From Changchengzhania lutea (GTDB lineage: Bacteria; Bacteroidota; Bacteroidia; Flavobacteriales; Flavobacteriaceae): a DNA stretch of 64,000 nt. The notes under the pieces were generated by a model. The model had not been told where the DNA came from. It worked only from the letters and a program-made list of their open reading frames with translations, and did no database searches. The DNA lies in NCBI RefSeq assembly GCF_006974145.1, contig NZ_CP039456.1, forward strand, positions 2,790,499 to 2,854,498, in the 5' to 3' direction. How positions within the stretch are numbered: position 1 is the first letter of the stretch; each line of letters starts with the position of its first letter. This document shows positions 1 through 8,000 of this stretch, piece by piece. A program made the position numbers and the translations under genes.

Positions 1-1
1 T

Positions 2-1162
2 GTGAGCAAGCCTATTCTATTTAATTTTTTAAATATTACGGACACACTAAAAATTAAGAATAGTGAAACGATTTATCTACAAGGCTTAGGAAAGGGTGAG
101 GCTGTAGAAGCCTTAAGGTCCAGTAATAATATTTTTAAAATTGGTGATGCTATTAATTTGAACCAGGAACTCTATGCTATTTACGATAATAATTTAAGTT
201 TCGCGCCTAGATTGGGAGTTCCTGTTCATGGCATCATAGGATTTGATGTTTTTAAAAATATGGTTGTTCACATTAATTATGTTAAACAACATATTAAACT
301 CACAGAATCTGACAAATATGAGTACAGGAATTGTAAAAATTGTGAATCTCTTAGTTTGGAATTTTATAATAATAAACCTTATGTTAATGCCACGGTTCAG
401 ATTGAAAAAAAGACGATTCCCATTAAACTTCTCATCGATTCCGGAGGGAGCGATTCCTTATGGTTATTTGAAAATGATTCCTTAGGAATTGGTTCTAGTG
501 ATAAACATTTCTATGATTTTCTAGGTCACGGACTTAGCGGGAGTATTTATGGCAAGCGTTCAAAAGTTCAAGCTTTTTCACTTAAGAGTTTTGTTTTGCA
601 TGATGCCAACGTTGCTTATCCAGATTCATTGTCAATCACATTAGCTAAAAGGTTTAAAGGTCGAAATGGAAGTTTAGCTGGTAATATTTTAAAACGATTT
701 CATGTGGTTTTCGACTATAGGCGAGCAAAAATAACGTTAAAGAAAAATAGCAAGTTCAATGAGAAATTTCGTTATAATAAAAGTGGTATTGAACTTTCGC
801 ATGATGGTTTTAGATTGATAAAAGAGCGAGATGATGGTGAGATCAATCTTAGTGCAATACCATCAGTTAGAAGTGATAATGTGCCCAACAGTAATAAAAT
901 TGTTCTCGATGCACGTTATAAAATTGTTCTAAAACCAGCTTATGCAATTGTGGAGCTAAGGGAAAATTCACCAGCGCAGATATCTGGTTTGACTATTGGA
1001 GACATTATTTTGGAAGTCAATGGTGTTTCAACTCATAAAATGAGTCTACAGCAAGTTATGGATTTATTTTATGGGGAGATAGGAAAGCATATGAAACTTA
1101 AAGTGGATAGAGATGGACTAATCCTAGGCTTTGATTTCTACTTGGAAGATTTATTCAAATAA
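2..1162 (+). CDS. Retropepsin-like aspartyl protease with C-terminal PDZ domain (5' end outside window)
   Basis: Probable envelope or periplasmic peptidase of the pepsin/retropepsin-like clan, inferred from fold signatures only. The reading frame is open from the first bases of the window. The GTG at position 2 is not convincing as a start, so the N-terminus, including a signal peptide and the first Asp-Thr/Ser-Gly lobe, probably lies upstream. Visible signatures are HGIIGFD (about residues 76-82), an LLIDSGGS active-site-like loop (about 143-150), and a PDZ domain near residues 305-370 with the typical ENSPAQISGLTIGDIILEVNG pattern of a carboxylate-binding groove. It converges with the DUF1573 gene, with a shared hairpin between them. 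Substrate unknown. Confidence 0.75.
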   Translation: MSKPILFNFLNITDTLKIKNSETIYLQGLGKGEAVEALRSSNNIFKIGDAINLNQELYAIYDNNLSFAPRLGVPVHGIIGFDVFKNMVVHINYVKQHIKLTESDKYEYRNCKNCESLSLEFYNNKPYVNATVQIEKKTIPIKLLIDSGGSDSLWLFENDSLGIGSSDKHFYDFLGHGLSGSIYGKRSKVQAFSLKSFVLHDANVAYPDSLSITLAKRFKGRNGSLAGNILKRFHVVFDYRRAKITLKKNSKFNEKFRYNKSGIELSHDGFRLIKERDDGEINLSAIPSVRSDNVPNSNKIVLDARYKIVLKPAYAIVELRENSPAQISGLTIGDIILEVNGVSTHKMSLQQVMDLFYGEIGKHMKLKVDRDGLILGFDFYLEDLFK

Positions 1163-1163
1163 A

Positions 1164-1193
1164 AAAGCCTAAATACATGGGTATTTAGGCTTT
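1164..1193. terminator. Bidirectional intrinsic terminator
   Basis: A 13-bp perfect stem (AAAGCCTAAATAC pairing with GTATTTAGGCTTT) and a 4-base loop lie between two convergent genes. An A-run precedes it and a T-rich run follows, so it can serve both strands. Confidence 0.85.
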
Positions 1194-1216
1194 AAAATTT
1201 TTTTAAGATATAGCTT

Positions 1217-1642
1217 TTATTGCTGTACGATACTTTTTTCCTTTTTATCAAGTACACTGGTTTTTGCGGAATCTACAACTAGACCTTTAATTTTTAAGGC
1301 AACCGTAGGCGTTTCTGCATTAGAAATGACCGTAATGGTTTTTCTAATGGGATTTACTCTATTAGTATCATACTTCACTTCAATCTCTCCAGTGGCGCCA
1401 GGTAAAATAGCACCTTCAGGTTTTTTAGGAATCGTACATCCGCAACTTGAAGTCACTTTAGATATAATTAAAGGAGCATCACCAGTATTTGTGAACTCAA
1501 AAACTCTCACACCATTAGAACCTTTCTCGATAGTTCCATAATCAATAGTATCAGATTTAAACTCTATTTTTGCTACTTTATCTTGAGCGTTAATAGAAAA
1601 ACTGATAAGCCCGATAAATAAAATTGTAATTAATTGTTTCAT
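1217..1642 (-). CDS. DUF1573 domain secreted protein
   Basis: Small exported protein of the DUF1573 family, which is common in Bacteroidota and has an immunoglobulin-like (ASH/MSP-type) fold. The molecular role is not established. The chosen start gives MKQLITILFIGLISFSINAQ, a clean signal peptide ending in the AQ junction typical of Bacteroidota; ATGs further upstream would put charged residues before it. The family core is seen in the order DYGTIEKGS, FTNTGDAPLIISKVTSSCGC and a beta-rich tail. It is monocistronic and ends at the terminator shared with its convergent neighbour. Confidence 0.85.
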   Translation of the reverse strand: MKQLITILFIGLISFSINAQDKVAKIEFKSDTIDYGTIEKGSNGVRVFEFTNTGDAPLIISKVTSSCGCTIPKKPEGAILPGATGEIEVKYDTNRVNPIRKTITVISNAETPTVALKIKGLVVDSAKTSVLDKKEKSIVQQ

Positions 1643-1847
1643 TACTTTTAATTTTAAATTCATATCAAACATACTTACTATTTCTACAATCTGCAAAAAA
1701 ATTAGACGTACTGCAAGTATGTTAACATATTCAACTTATTTATAAGTACATACGGTTTTCTTAATTTTAATTATAAAAACATAGGTTTTCATAATTAAAT
1801 CTTAATATCTATGCGCCTCATGGCTTTCACAGATTAAGAAATATAAG

Positions 1848-1855
1848 TACTTTTG
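1848..1855 (+). promoter_or_regulatory. Bacteroidota -7 promoter element (valS)
   Basis: TACTTTTG matches TAnnTTTG. Transcription would start near 1861, so the valS start must lie downstream. This favours the ATG at 1886 over any codon overlapping the promoter. Confidence 0.6.
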
Positions 1856-1885
1856 CACATCAATATTCAAAAACTATTCCAAAGT

Positions 1886-4576
1886 ATGCAAGTTCCATCA
1901 AAATATGATGCAAGTCAAGTAGAAGGTAAATGGTATGATTACTGGATGAAACACAATTATTTCCATTCAGAACCAGACCAAAGAGAACCTTATACGATTG
2001 TAATACCACCACCCAATGTTACGGGGGTACTGCATATGGGGCATATGCTAAATAATACGATTCAAGATGTACTCATTCGTCGTGCACGTTTACTGGGTAA
2101 AAATGCATGTTGGGTTCCTGGCACAGACCACGCATCTATTGCCACAGAGGCTAAAGTAGTTGCTAAATTGAAGGAACAAGGTATCAACAAGAATGATTTA
2201 TCCAGAGAAGAATTTTTAAGTCACGCTTGGGATTGGACGCATGAATATGGAGGTGTTATCCTTGAGCAATTAAAGAAACTTGGGTGTTCTTGTGATTGGG
2301 ATAGAACAAAATTTACCATGGATGACAACATGTCTGAATCGGTGATTAAAGTATTTGTAGACTTATACTCTAAAGGCTTGATTTACCGCGGTTTTAGAAT
2401 GGTTAATTGGGATCCAGAAGCTAAAACAACCTTATCTGATGAGGAGGTAATCCATGAAGAACGACAAGGTAATTTATATTATTTAAATTATAAAATTCTC
2501 ACCCCAACCCTCTTCGAAGGAGAGGGCGTAGGCACGAATTCCGCTCCTTCGAAGGAGTTAGGGGACGAATACTTAACAATTGCCACAACCAGACCCGAAA
2601 CCATTTTTGGAGATACCGCCGTTTGTATTAACCCTAACGATGAAAGATTTTCGCATTTAAAAGGTAAAAAAGCAATTGTACCCTTGTGTAATCGTGTGAT
2701 TCCTATTATTGAAGATGATTATGTGGATGTTGAGTTTGGTACAGGGTGTTTAAAGGTAACGCCTGCACACGATGAAAACGATAAGAATTTAGGGGGTAAA
2801 CATAAACTAGAGGTCATTGATATTTTTAATGATGATGCGTCATTAAACAGTTTTGGATTGCATTATGAAGGCAAAGACCGCTTTGTCGTTAGAAAAGAAA
2901 TTGCTCATGAACTGGAAGAAAAAGGTTTTCTTGTTAAAACCGAAACACACACCCATAAAGTAGGAACTAGTGAGCGTACCAAAGCTGTAATTGAACCACG
3001 CTTAAGCGATCAATGGTTTCTTAAAATGGAAGAACTGGTTAAACCTGCCATTGCATCCGTTTTAGGTGAAGATGCTGAAATCAATTTATACCCTAAAAAG
3101 TTCGAAAACACCTACCGTTACTGGATGGAGAATATCCGTGATTGGAATATTTCACGTCAGCTCATGTGGGGACAACAAATCCCAGCCTACTTCTATGGTG
3201 ATGGTAAAGAAGATTTTGTGGTTGCTGAAACTATTGAACAAGCTTTAGATTTAGCCAAAGAGAAAACGGGGAGAGCAAATTTACAAGTATTGGACCTTAA
3301 ACAGGAACCGGATGTTTTGGATACTTGGTTCTCGTCATGGTTATGGCCCATGAGTGTTTTTGATGGAATTCGTAATCCAGAAAACGCCGATATAAAATAT
3401 TATTATCCTACTAACGATTTAGTTACCGGACCAGATATTTTATTCTTTTGGGTAGCGAGAATGATTGTTGCCGGCTACGAATATAAGGGTGAAAAACCAT
3501 TCAAAAATGTTTACTTTACTGGTTTAGTGCGCGATAAGCAACGCAGAAAAATGAGTAAATCATTAGGAAACTCACCAGATGCACTAAAACTTATCGAGGA
3601 ATATGGTGCAGATGGCGTTCGTGTAGGCTTGTTGTTAAGCAGTGCGGCTGGAAACGATTTAATGTTCGATGAGGCATTGTGCAATCAAGGTAAAGGATTT
3701 GCCAATAAAATATGGAATGCCTTCAGGCTTATTGATGGTTGGGAAGTGGCTGATTTTGAACAACCAGAATCATCAAAAATTGCCATAGATTGGTTTGAAG
3801 CCAAATTTCAAGACACTATTGCCACTATTGAAGATCACTATAGCAAATACCGCATTAGTGATGCACTAATGGACACCTATAAGCTCATTTGGAATGATTT
3901 CTGTTCTTGGTTTTTGGAAATGATAAAACCTGAATATCAAAAACCGATAGACCGAGTAACCTATAACGCAGCGATTTCTATTTTAGAAAATAATCTGAAA
4001 ATTTTACATCCTTTTATGCCGTTTTTAACTGAAGAAATTTGGCAGCATATTAGTGATAGAACTTCAGAAGAAGCCTTAATTGTTTCAAAATGGCCAGAAT
4101 TAAGATCAGCAAATAAAGCATTAATATCGGACTTTCATTTTGCTTCGGAAGTTATTTCAGGTATCAGAACTATTAGAAAGCAAAAGAACATCGCATTCAA
4201 AGATGCTATTCCGTTTTTTGTTATTGATAGTGAAAAGGGAAATAAGGTATTCGATACGCTGATTTCAAAACTTGGAAACCTTGAAAGTATCCAGTATGTA
4301 GATGCCGCGGTTGATGGCGCTTTAACCTTTAGAGTAAAATCCAACGAGTATTTTATCCCAATGGCTGGGGCTATTGATGTTGATGCTGAGATTAAAAAAC
4401 TAACTGAAGAGTTGAGTTATACCGAAGGCTTTTTAAAATCTGTTCAGAAAAAACTTTCTAATACACGCTTTGTTTCAGGTGCTCCAGAAGCTGTTGTCGC
4501 AAGCGAAAAGAAAAAAGAGGCTGATGCTTTGGCTAAAATTGAAACGATTAAAACTAGTTTGGCCAGTTTACACTAG
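1886..4576 (+). CDS. valS: Valine--tRNA ligase
   Basis: Cytoplasmic class I aminoacyl-tRNA synthetase that charges tRNA-Val and edits mischarged threonine. From the ATG at 1886 the protein has 896 residues, normal for the bacterial family. The HIGH-type motif HMGH is at residues 50-53 and KMSKS at 555-559. The CP1 editing domain contains the conserved TIATTRPET, and the C-terminus ends in the usual lysine/glutamate-rich coiled coil. Between the VLLSDEEV-type segment and TIATTRPET there is an extra in-frame stretch encoded by a palindromic DNA element at 2502-2564, described separately. The start was chosen because the promoter -7 box lies at 1848-1855 and MQVPSKYD matches the family N-terminus. 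Confidence 0.97.
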   Translation: MQVPSKYDASQVEGKWYDYWMKHNYFHSEPDQREPYTIVIPPPNVTGVLHMGHMLNNTIQDVLIRRARLLGKNACWVPGTDHASIATEAKVVAKLKEQGINKNDLSREEFLSHAWDWTHEYGGVILEQLKKLGCSCDWDRTKFTMDDNMSESVIKVFVDLYSKGLIYRGFRMVNWDPEAKTTLSDEEVIHEERQGNLYYLNYKILTPTLFEGEGVGTNSAPSKELGDEYLTIATTRPETIFGDTAVCINPNDERFSHLKGKKAIVPLCNRVIPIIEDDYVDVEFGTGCLKVTPAHDENDKNLGGKHKLEVIDIFNDDASLNSFGLHYEGKDRFVVRKEIAHELEEKGFLVKTETHTHKVGTSERTKAVIEPRLSDQWFLKMEELVKPAIASVLGEDAEINLYPKKFENTYRYWMENIRDWNISRQLMWGQQIPAYFYGDGKEDFVVAETIEQALDLAKEKTGRANLQVLDLKQEPDVLDTWFSSWLWPMSVFDGIRNPENADIKYYYPTNDLVTGPDILFFWVARMIVAGYEYKGEKPFKNVYFTGLVRDKQRRKMSKSLGNSPDALKLIEEYGADGVRVGLLLSSAAGNDLMFDEALCNQGKGFANKIWNAFRLIDGWEVADFEQPESSKIAIDWFEAKFQDTIATIEDHYSKYRISDALMDTYKLIWNDFCSWFLEMIKPEYQKPIDRVTYNAAISILENNLKILHPFMPFLTEEIWQHISDRTSEEALIVSKWPELRSANKALISDFHFASEVISGIRTIRKQKNIAFKDAIPFFVIDSEKGNKVFDTLISKLGNLESIQYVDAAVDGALTFRVKSNEYFIPMAGAIDVDAEIKKLTEELSYTEGFLKSVQKKLSNTRFVSGAPEAVVASEKKKEADALAKIETIKTSLASLH
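2502..2564. repeat. Palindromic repeat element inserted in frame within valS
   Basis: Arms at 2502-2522 and 2544-2564 are inverted copies, 17 of 21 positions pairing, each with the core TTCGAAGGAG. The whole element is 63 bp, exactly 21 codons, and adds a PTLFEGEGVGTNSAPSKEL-like peptide to the editing domain just before the conserved TIATTRPET strand. Its base pattern (CCCCAACCC ... GTTAGGGG) differs from the surrounding codons and looks like a dispersed intergenic-type palindrome. That it is mobile is an inference. Confidence 0.7.
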
Positions 4577-4730
4577 TTCAATTCAATATTTGTAAAATCA
4601 TTTTGGCTACAATCGAATTTGTAAGAGAGCTAAATGACCTCAAATGTTAATTTTGCAACCCTTTTTAATAATTATATAACAGATTTTCTGCTCACCTAAT
4701 GTAATTTTGTAATAATTTAAAACTAGAATT

Positions 4731-5408
4731 ATGAAAACTATAAAAATTTTTACAATAGGATTTACTTTTATTGGACTTACGTTAATGTCATGTGGAGATG
4801 ATAAAAAGCAAAATGCAAATGACATTGAAAATGAGGTTGATACAGAAGTAATAACAAGTGATGTGGATGCAGATGTTAATGATGAAAATGTCGTTACATC
4901 TCGTGAATATGCCATGAAAGACGGTAGTAAGATTACTTACGAGTCAAATAAGAGAGGTGTAGTTGCTATGAACGATTGGCCCTCTTACAACGAATTGAAC
5001 CTTGAAATGGATAAAATTGAAGGTGCAGATTTCGTTATTACCAAAGAAGAAGTTGATGACTTAGACGCTATGATATCTAATTTAGGAAACTCAATTCCAG
5101 CTTGGTTAAAAACTGAAGAAGTTATGGAAGATGTGGCCGATGTTCAAAAAGAATATAAAGAATTAATCAATGAATCCGATGCTTCAGAAAAGGAGCATAA
5201 AGAAAATCTAGAGGAACTTTCTGAGAAATTTGATGACTTACGTGAAGAATTAAATGAAACTGTTCAGAAGTATATCGATATCCACAAAGATGCTATTGAA
5301 GAATATAATGAAGAGATTAAGAAAGGTAAAGTTGATGCCGCAAACGAGGAATATCAAGAAGAGATAAAAAAGATGGACAAAATAGCCGATTACGAAGAGA
5401 AGAAATAA
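4731..5408 (+). CDS. Acidic coiled-coil lipoprotein
   Basis: Predicted lipoprotein of unknown function. The N-terminus MKTIKIFTIGFTFIGLTLMSC is a signal peptide with an LMSC lipobox, followed by an Asp/Glu/Asn-rich stretch of the kind seen on surface-exposed Bacteroidota lipoproteins. Residues of about 120-225 are almost all charged (Glu, Lys, Asp) with heptad-like leucines, indicating a long helical or coiled-coil segment. The gene stands alone, with a 150-base leader region after valS and its own terminator. I recognise no family. Confidence 0.8.
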   Translation: MKTIKIFTIGFTFIGLTLMSCGDDKKQNANDIENEVDTEVITSDVDADVNDENVVTSREYAMKDGSKITYESNKRGVVAMNDWPSYNELNLEMDKIEGADFVITKEEVDDLDAMISNLGNSIPAWLKTEEVMEDVADVQKEYKELINESDASEKEHKENLEELSEKFDDLREELNETVQKYIDIHKDAIEEYNEEIKKGKVDAANEEYQEEIKKMDKIADYEEKK

Positions 5409-5436
5409 TATTCGGCGCTTTCACTAAAATATTTAT

Positions 5437-5472
5437 AAAAAAACGGGTAAATTTAATTTACCTGTTTTTTTT
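5437..5472 (+). terminator. Intrinsic terminator after the acidic lipoprotein gene
   Basis: A 12-bp stem (AAACGGGTAAAT with ATTTACCTGTTT, one G-U pair) and a 3-base loop are followed by a run of T. Confidence 0.85.
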
Positions 5473-5545
5473 ATATCCTGTTTTAAGAATCTTAAAATGA
5501 AAATAAAATGTTTAGGTTATCCCTAATTTTATTAATTACGACCAA

Positions 5546-5812
5546 CTATTTTCTATACAAAAAGTAATTGTTTACCAATTCAATATAGGTGCGTTTTGCC
5601 TCATCCATAGTAATATCTTCCACTTGAAATAGGGCGTTGGTCTTAAAAGCATTTATTATAGGCTCCTTACTACTAGGTCTGCGATAATTATTTGTAGCTT
5701 TTTTATAATAGGCATAGAATTTCAATAAGGTATCGGCAGGGAATGGTTCGGCATGAGCATTTACACGCTCTACCGCCCGCTTAAACTCTATGTTCAATTG
5801 ATCGTTACTCAT
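5546..5812 (-). CDS. Acyl-CoA-binding protein
   Basis: Small cytoplasmic four-helix protein of the ACBP family that binds long-chain acyl-CoA esters. The 88-residue length fits the family. Recognisable segments are FKRAVERVNA, the LLKFYAYYKKAT motif that corresponds to the conserved K/Y-x-YYKQAT ligand-binding helix, and a terminal helix with AKRTYIELV. It overlaps the 3' end of psd by 8 bases and is the last gene of the LUD-cdsA-psd operon. A role in feeding acyl-CoA to phospholipid synthesis therefore fits the context, though this link is inferred. Confidence 0.85.
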   Translation of the reverse strand: MSNDQLNIEFKRAVERVNAHAEPFPADTLLKFYAYYKKATNNYRRPSSKEPIINAFKTNALFQVEDITMDEAKRTYIELVNNYFLYRK

Positions 5813-6461
5813 TCATTTCTGCAATAATACTCTCGCCACCTCTAACTTTTTGGTTCAGTTCTACTTTAATATTGGTGTCCAAAGGTAAAAATAAATCCAC
5901 TCGAGATCCAAACTTTATAAAACCAGAATCAGCTCCCTGTATAGATTTATCATTCACTTTAGCATAATTAACAATCCGTTTTGCGAGTGCGCCAGCAATT
6001 TGCCTATATAATACTTTACCGTAAGTTTTATTTTCAACTACAACAGTAGTTCGCTCATTTTCTTCACTCGATTTAGGATGCCATGCTACTAAATATTTTC
6101 CTGGATGGTATTTGCTATACACGATTTGGCCACCAATAGGATAACGCGTGACGTGTACATTTATTGGAGACATAAAAACACTTACTTGAATACGTTTGTC
6201 ATTAAAATATTCTTTTTCAAAAACCTCTTCTATTACAACAACTTTTCCATCAACTGGTGATAAGACACTCGCATCATTTAAAAGACCTAATCGCTTGGGG
6301 TTTCTAAAAAATTGAAGAATTAAAATGAGAAGCCCTAAAAGTAAAATCATAACGGTTACCTGCAACCATCTAACACCAATAAAACTGTCAACTAGCAAAA
6401 ATGCGGCTACGACAATTACGAATGTGATGAAAATAATTTTATGACCTTCTTTATGAAACAT
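5805..6461 (-). CDS. psd: Phosphatidylserine decarboxylase (small, Bacteroidota type)
   Basis: Membrane enzyme that converts phosphatidylserine to phosphatidylethanolamine using a self-generated pyruvoyl group. At 218 residues it is the short form. It has a hydrophobic N-terminus (about residues 8-50), the SPVDGKV motif (68-74), the MSPINVHVTR segment with the catalytic-type histidine at 103, and the cleavage site FGSR in which Gly185-Ser186 would be split to give the pyruvoyl chain. It overlaps cdsA by 11 bases and the acyl-CoA-binding gene by 8, so translation is probably coupled. Confidence 0.93.
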   Translation of the reverse strand: MFHKEGHKIIFITFVIVVAAFLLVDSFIGVRWLQVTVMILLLGLLILILQFFRNPKRLGLLNDASVLSPVDGKVVVIEEVFEKEYFNDKRIQVSVFMSPINVHVTRYPIGGQIVYSKYHPGKYLVAWHPKSSEENERTTVVVENKTYGKVLYRQIAGALAKRIVNYAKVNDKSIQGADSGFIKFGSRVDLFLPLDTNIKVELNQKVRGGESIIAEMNE

Positions 6462-7272
6462 ATTGTAAAATTCTTAAAAATAAATATATAAACGGTGCTG
6501 CAAAAATAATACTATCTAATCGATCTAACAAGCCACCATGCCCTGGCATAATAACACCACTGTCCTTTACTTTGGCCTGCCGTTTAAATTTGGACTCAAT
6601 TAAATCGCCTAGGGTGCCAAAAACGCTTATAATAATACTTATAATTAACCAATTAGTATAATCTAAGGTCTCAGTAAAAAGGGCTATAAAGTAGCTTGCT
6701 ACACAGGAAAAGAATAATCCACCTAAAAATCCTTCAAATGTTTTCTTTGGTGAAATTCTTTCGAACAATTTTTGCTTTCCAAAGTTTTTTCCAATTAAAT
6801 AAGCAAATGAGTCATTCACCCATACCAATATGAATGAACCCAATAATATCAACGGATTATAATCTTCATAATAATTGGCTATCAAGATTAAAAACACAAA
6901 GGCGCTTGATAAATAAAAGGTAGTGAGAATAAATCGTTTAGAATGAAACAGTGGAATTGTTTTTCCTGAAAATAAATCCTTGATCAAAAATAATTCGACA
7001 AAAATGGCGATAACCATTAAAATTTTTGTGGCTTCATTAATACCAAAATCAGAATTAAGAATGAGCTGCCAATACCCAAAAACAAAATAAATTATGGTGA
7101 ATATAAAGTAAGGCGCGATGCTTTTAAGTTGAATCAACTTTTTAAATTCAGCCATACAGATCAACCCAAAAACATAAAACAGAATTAAAAGTAAGTGCTG
7201 ATTGTAAAATGAGACTACTAGCAATACCATATAAATGACTCCGGAAATCCCGCGCTCATAGGTTTCTTTCAT
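6451..7272 (-). CDS. cdsA: Phosphatidate cytidylyltransferase
   Basis: Inner-membrane enzyme that makes CDP-diacylglycerol from phosphatidic acid and CTP, the precursor of all phospholipids. The 273-residue sequence has about eight hydrophobic spans and the C-terminal family signature, seen as ESKFKRQAKVKDSG followed by MPGHGGLLDRLDS, with the metal-binding Asp residues. It starts 1 base downstream of the LUD gene stop and overlaps psd, forming a tight phospholipid operon. Confidence 0.95.
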   Translation of the reverse strand: MKETYERGISGVIYMVLLVVSFYNQHLLLILFYVFGLICMAEFKKLIQLKSIAPYFIFTIIYFVFGYWQLILNSDFGINEATKILMVIAIFVELFLIKDLFSGKTIPLFHSKRFILTTFYLSSAFVFLILIANYYEDYNPLILLGSFILVWVNDSFAYLIGKNFGKQKLFERISPKKTFEGFLGGLFFSCVASYFIALFTETLDYTNWLIISIIISVFGTLGDLIESKFKRQAKVKDSGVIMPGHGGLLDRLDSIIFAAPFIYLFLRILQYVS

Positions 7273-7273
7273 C

Positions 7274-7882
7274 TTATAAATCTTCTAAAAGTAAAAGGTA
7301 TAAATTTTTAGCGCTACTGCCATAACTTAAGAAATCTTTATCATCTCCAGATTTAAAATGTTTTATGGTGGTAATATTAGTGGGTATTTTTTCCCTGTTT
7401 TTAGTTTTTATACCTCGTAACCCTTCACCAATGTTCTCAACAATTTGACTTGTTGTGGCAAAAACAATAAAGTTGATTGGTAGCTCTGTAAGTTTCTTTT
7501 CGAATATTTGTTTAGAGGAAATCAATAGCGAACCATCGTTGGCAATTAGGTTTTCACAGGTCGTTAAAAAGTAAGCAGCATTGCTAATTTTTTTTGTGCT
7601 GGATAGGTTTGAATCGCTAAATTTAGCTTTTAAATTGTCATCCAGAATTAAAACATCCTGCTCTTGCCAAGTATTTTCTTCTATAATATGATCTAAGTTT
7701 TGATAAACTTCATTGAGATTTTCACAATAGAGAAACTTACCACCATTGGCTTTAAAGTTTATGGTAAACCTTTCGTCTATAGGTAGTTTAATTTCAGGCA
7801 TGTATCTGCCTCTATCACTTGATTTTAGCTCATCTTCCGAACGTTCAGATTTTGAACCAAAAATTTTTCTAAAAAGACTCAT
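7274..7882 (-). CDS. LUD-domain (LutC/YkgG-like) protein
   Basis: Soluble protein of the LUD superfamily, which includes LutC of the lactate-utilisation complex. The central motifs NAAYFLTTCENLIANDGS and a LPINFIVFATTSQIVENIGEG segment match the LUD nucleotide/substrate pocket pattern of stand-alone Bacteroidota homologues. It has no LutA or LutB partner here. Instead it heads the cdsA-psd-ACBP operon, which is a recurrent order in Flavobacteria as far as I recall. Its substrate is unknown. A -7 promoter box lies 40 bases upstream. Confidence 0.75.
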   Translation of the reverse strand: MSLFRKIFGSKSERSEDELKSSDRGRYMPEIKLPIDERFTINFKANGGKFLYCENLNEVYQNLDHIIEENTWQEQDVLILDDNLKAKFSDSNLSSTKKISNAAYFLTTCENLIANDGSLLISSKQIFEKKLTELPINFIVFATTSQIVENIGEGLRGIKTKNREKIPTNITTIKHFKSGDDKDFLSYGSSAKNLYLLLLEDL

Positions 7883-7922
7883 TTAGTCAGAAGCTATTAT
7901 CTCAATTCTCATTGGCATTCAT

Positions 7923-7930
7923 CAAATATA
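7923..7930 (-). promoter_or_regulatory. -7 promoter element for the LUD-cdsA-psd-ACBP operon
   Basis: Read on the minus strand the sequence is TATATTTG, a full match to TAnnTTTG, about 40 bases before the start codon at 7882. It lies immediately after the ftsH terminator hairpin. Confidence 0.65.
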
Positions 7931-7970
7931 AAAAATCTTAAATTAACCATAAGGCTAATTTAAGATTTTT
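7931..7970 (-). terminator. Terminator-like hairpin after ftsH
   Basis: A 15-bp inverted repeat (AAAAATCTTAAATTA and its complement) with a 10-base loop lies 30 bases beyond the ftsH stop. It is AT-rich, with the T-tract formed by the end of the stem. Confidence 0.6.
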
Positions 7971-8000
7971 ACTAAAAGCTTAACAAAATAGGTGTTTCGT

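Noticed and set aside
7274-7882. LUD protein as part of a LutABC lactate-utilisation complex
   Set aside because: No lutA or lutB genes are present and the gene leads a phospholipid operon. Lactate oxidation in this window is assigned to lldD.
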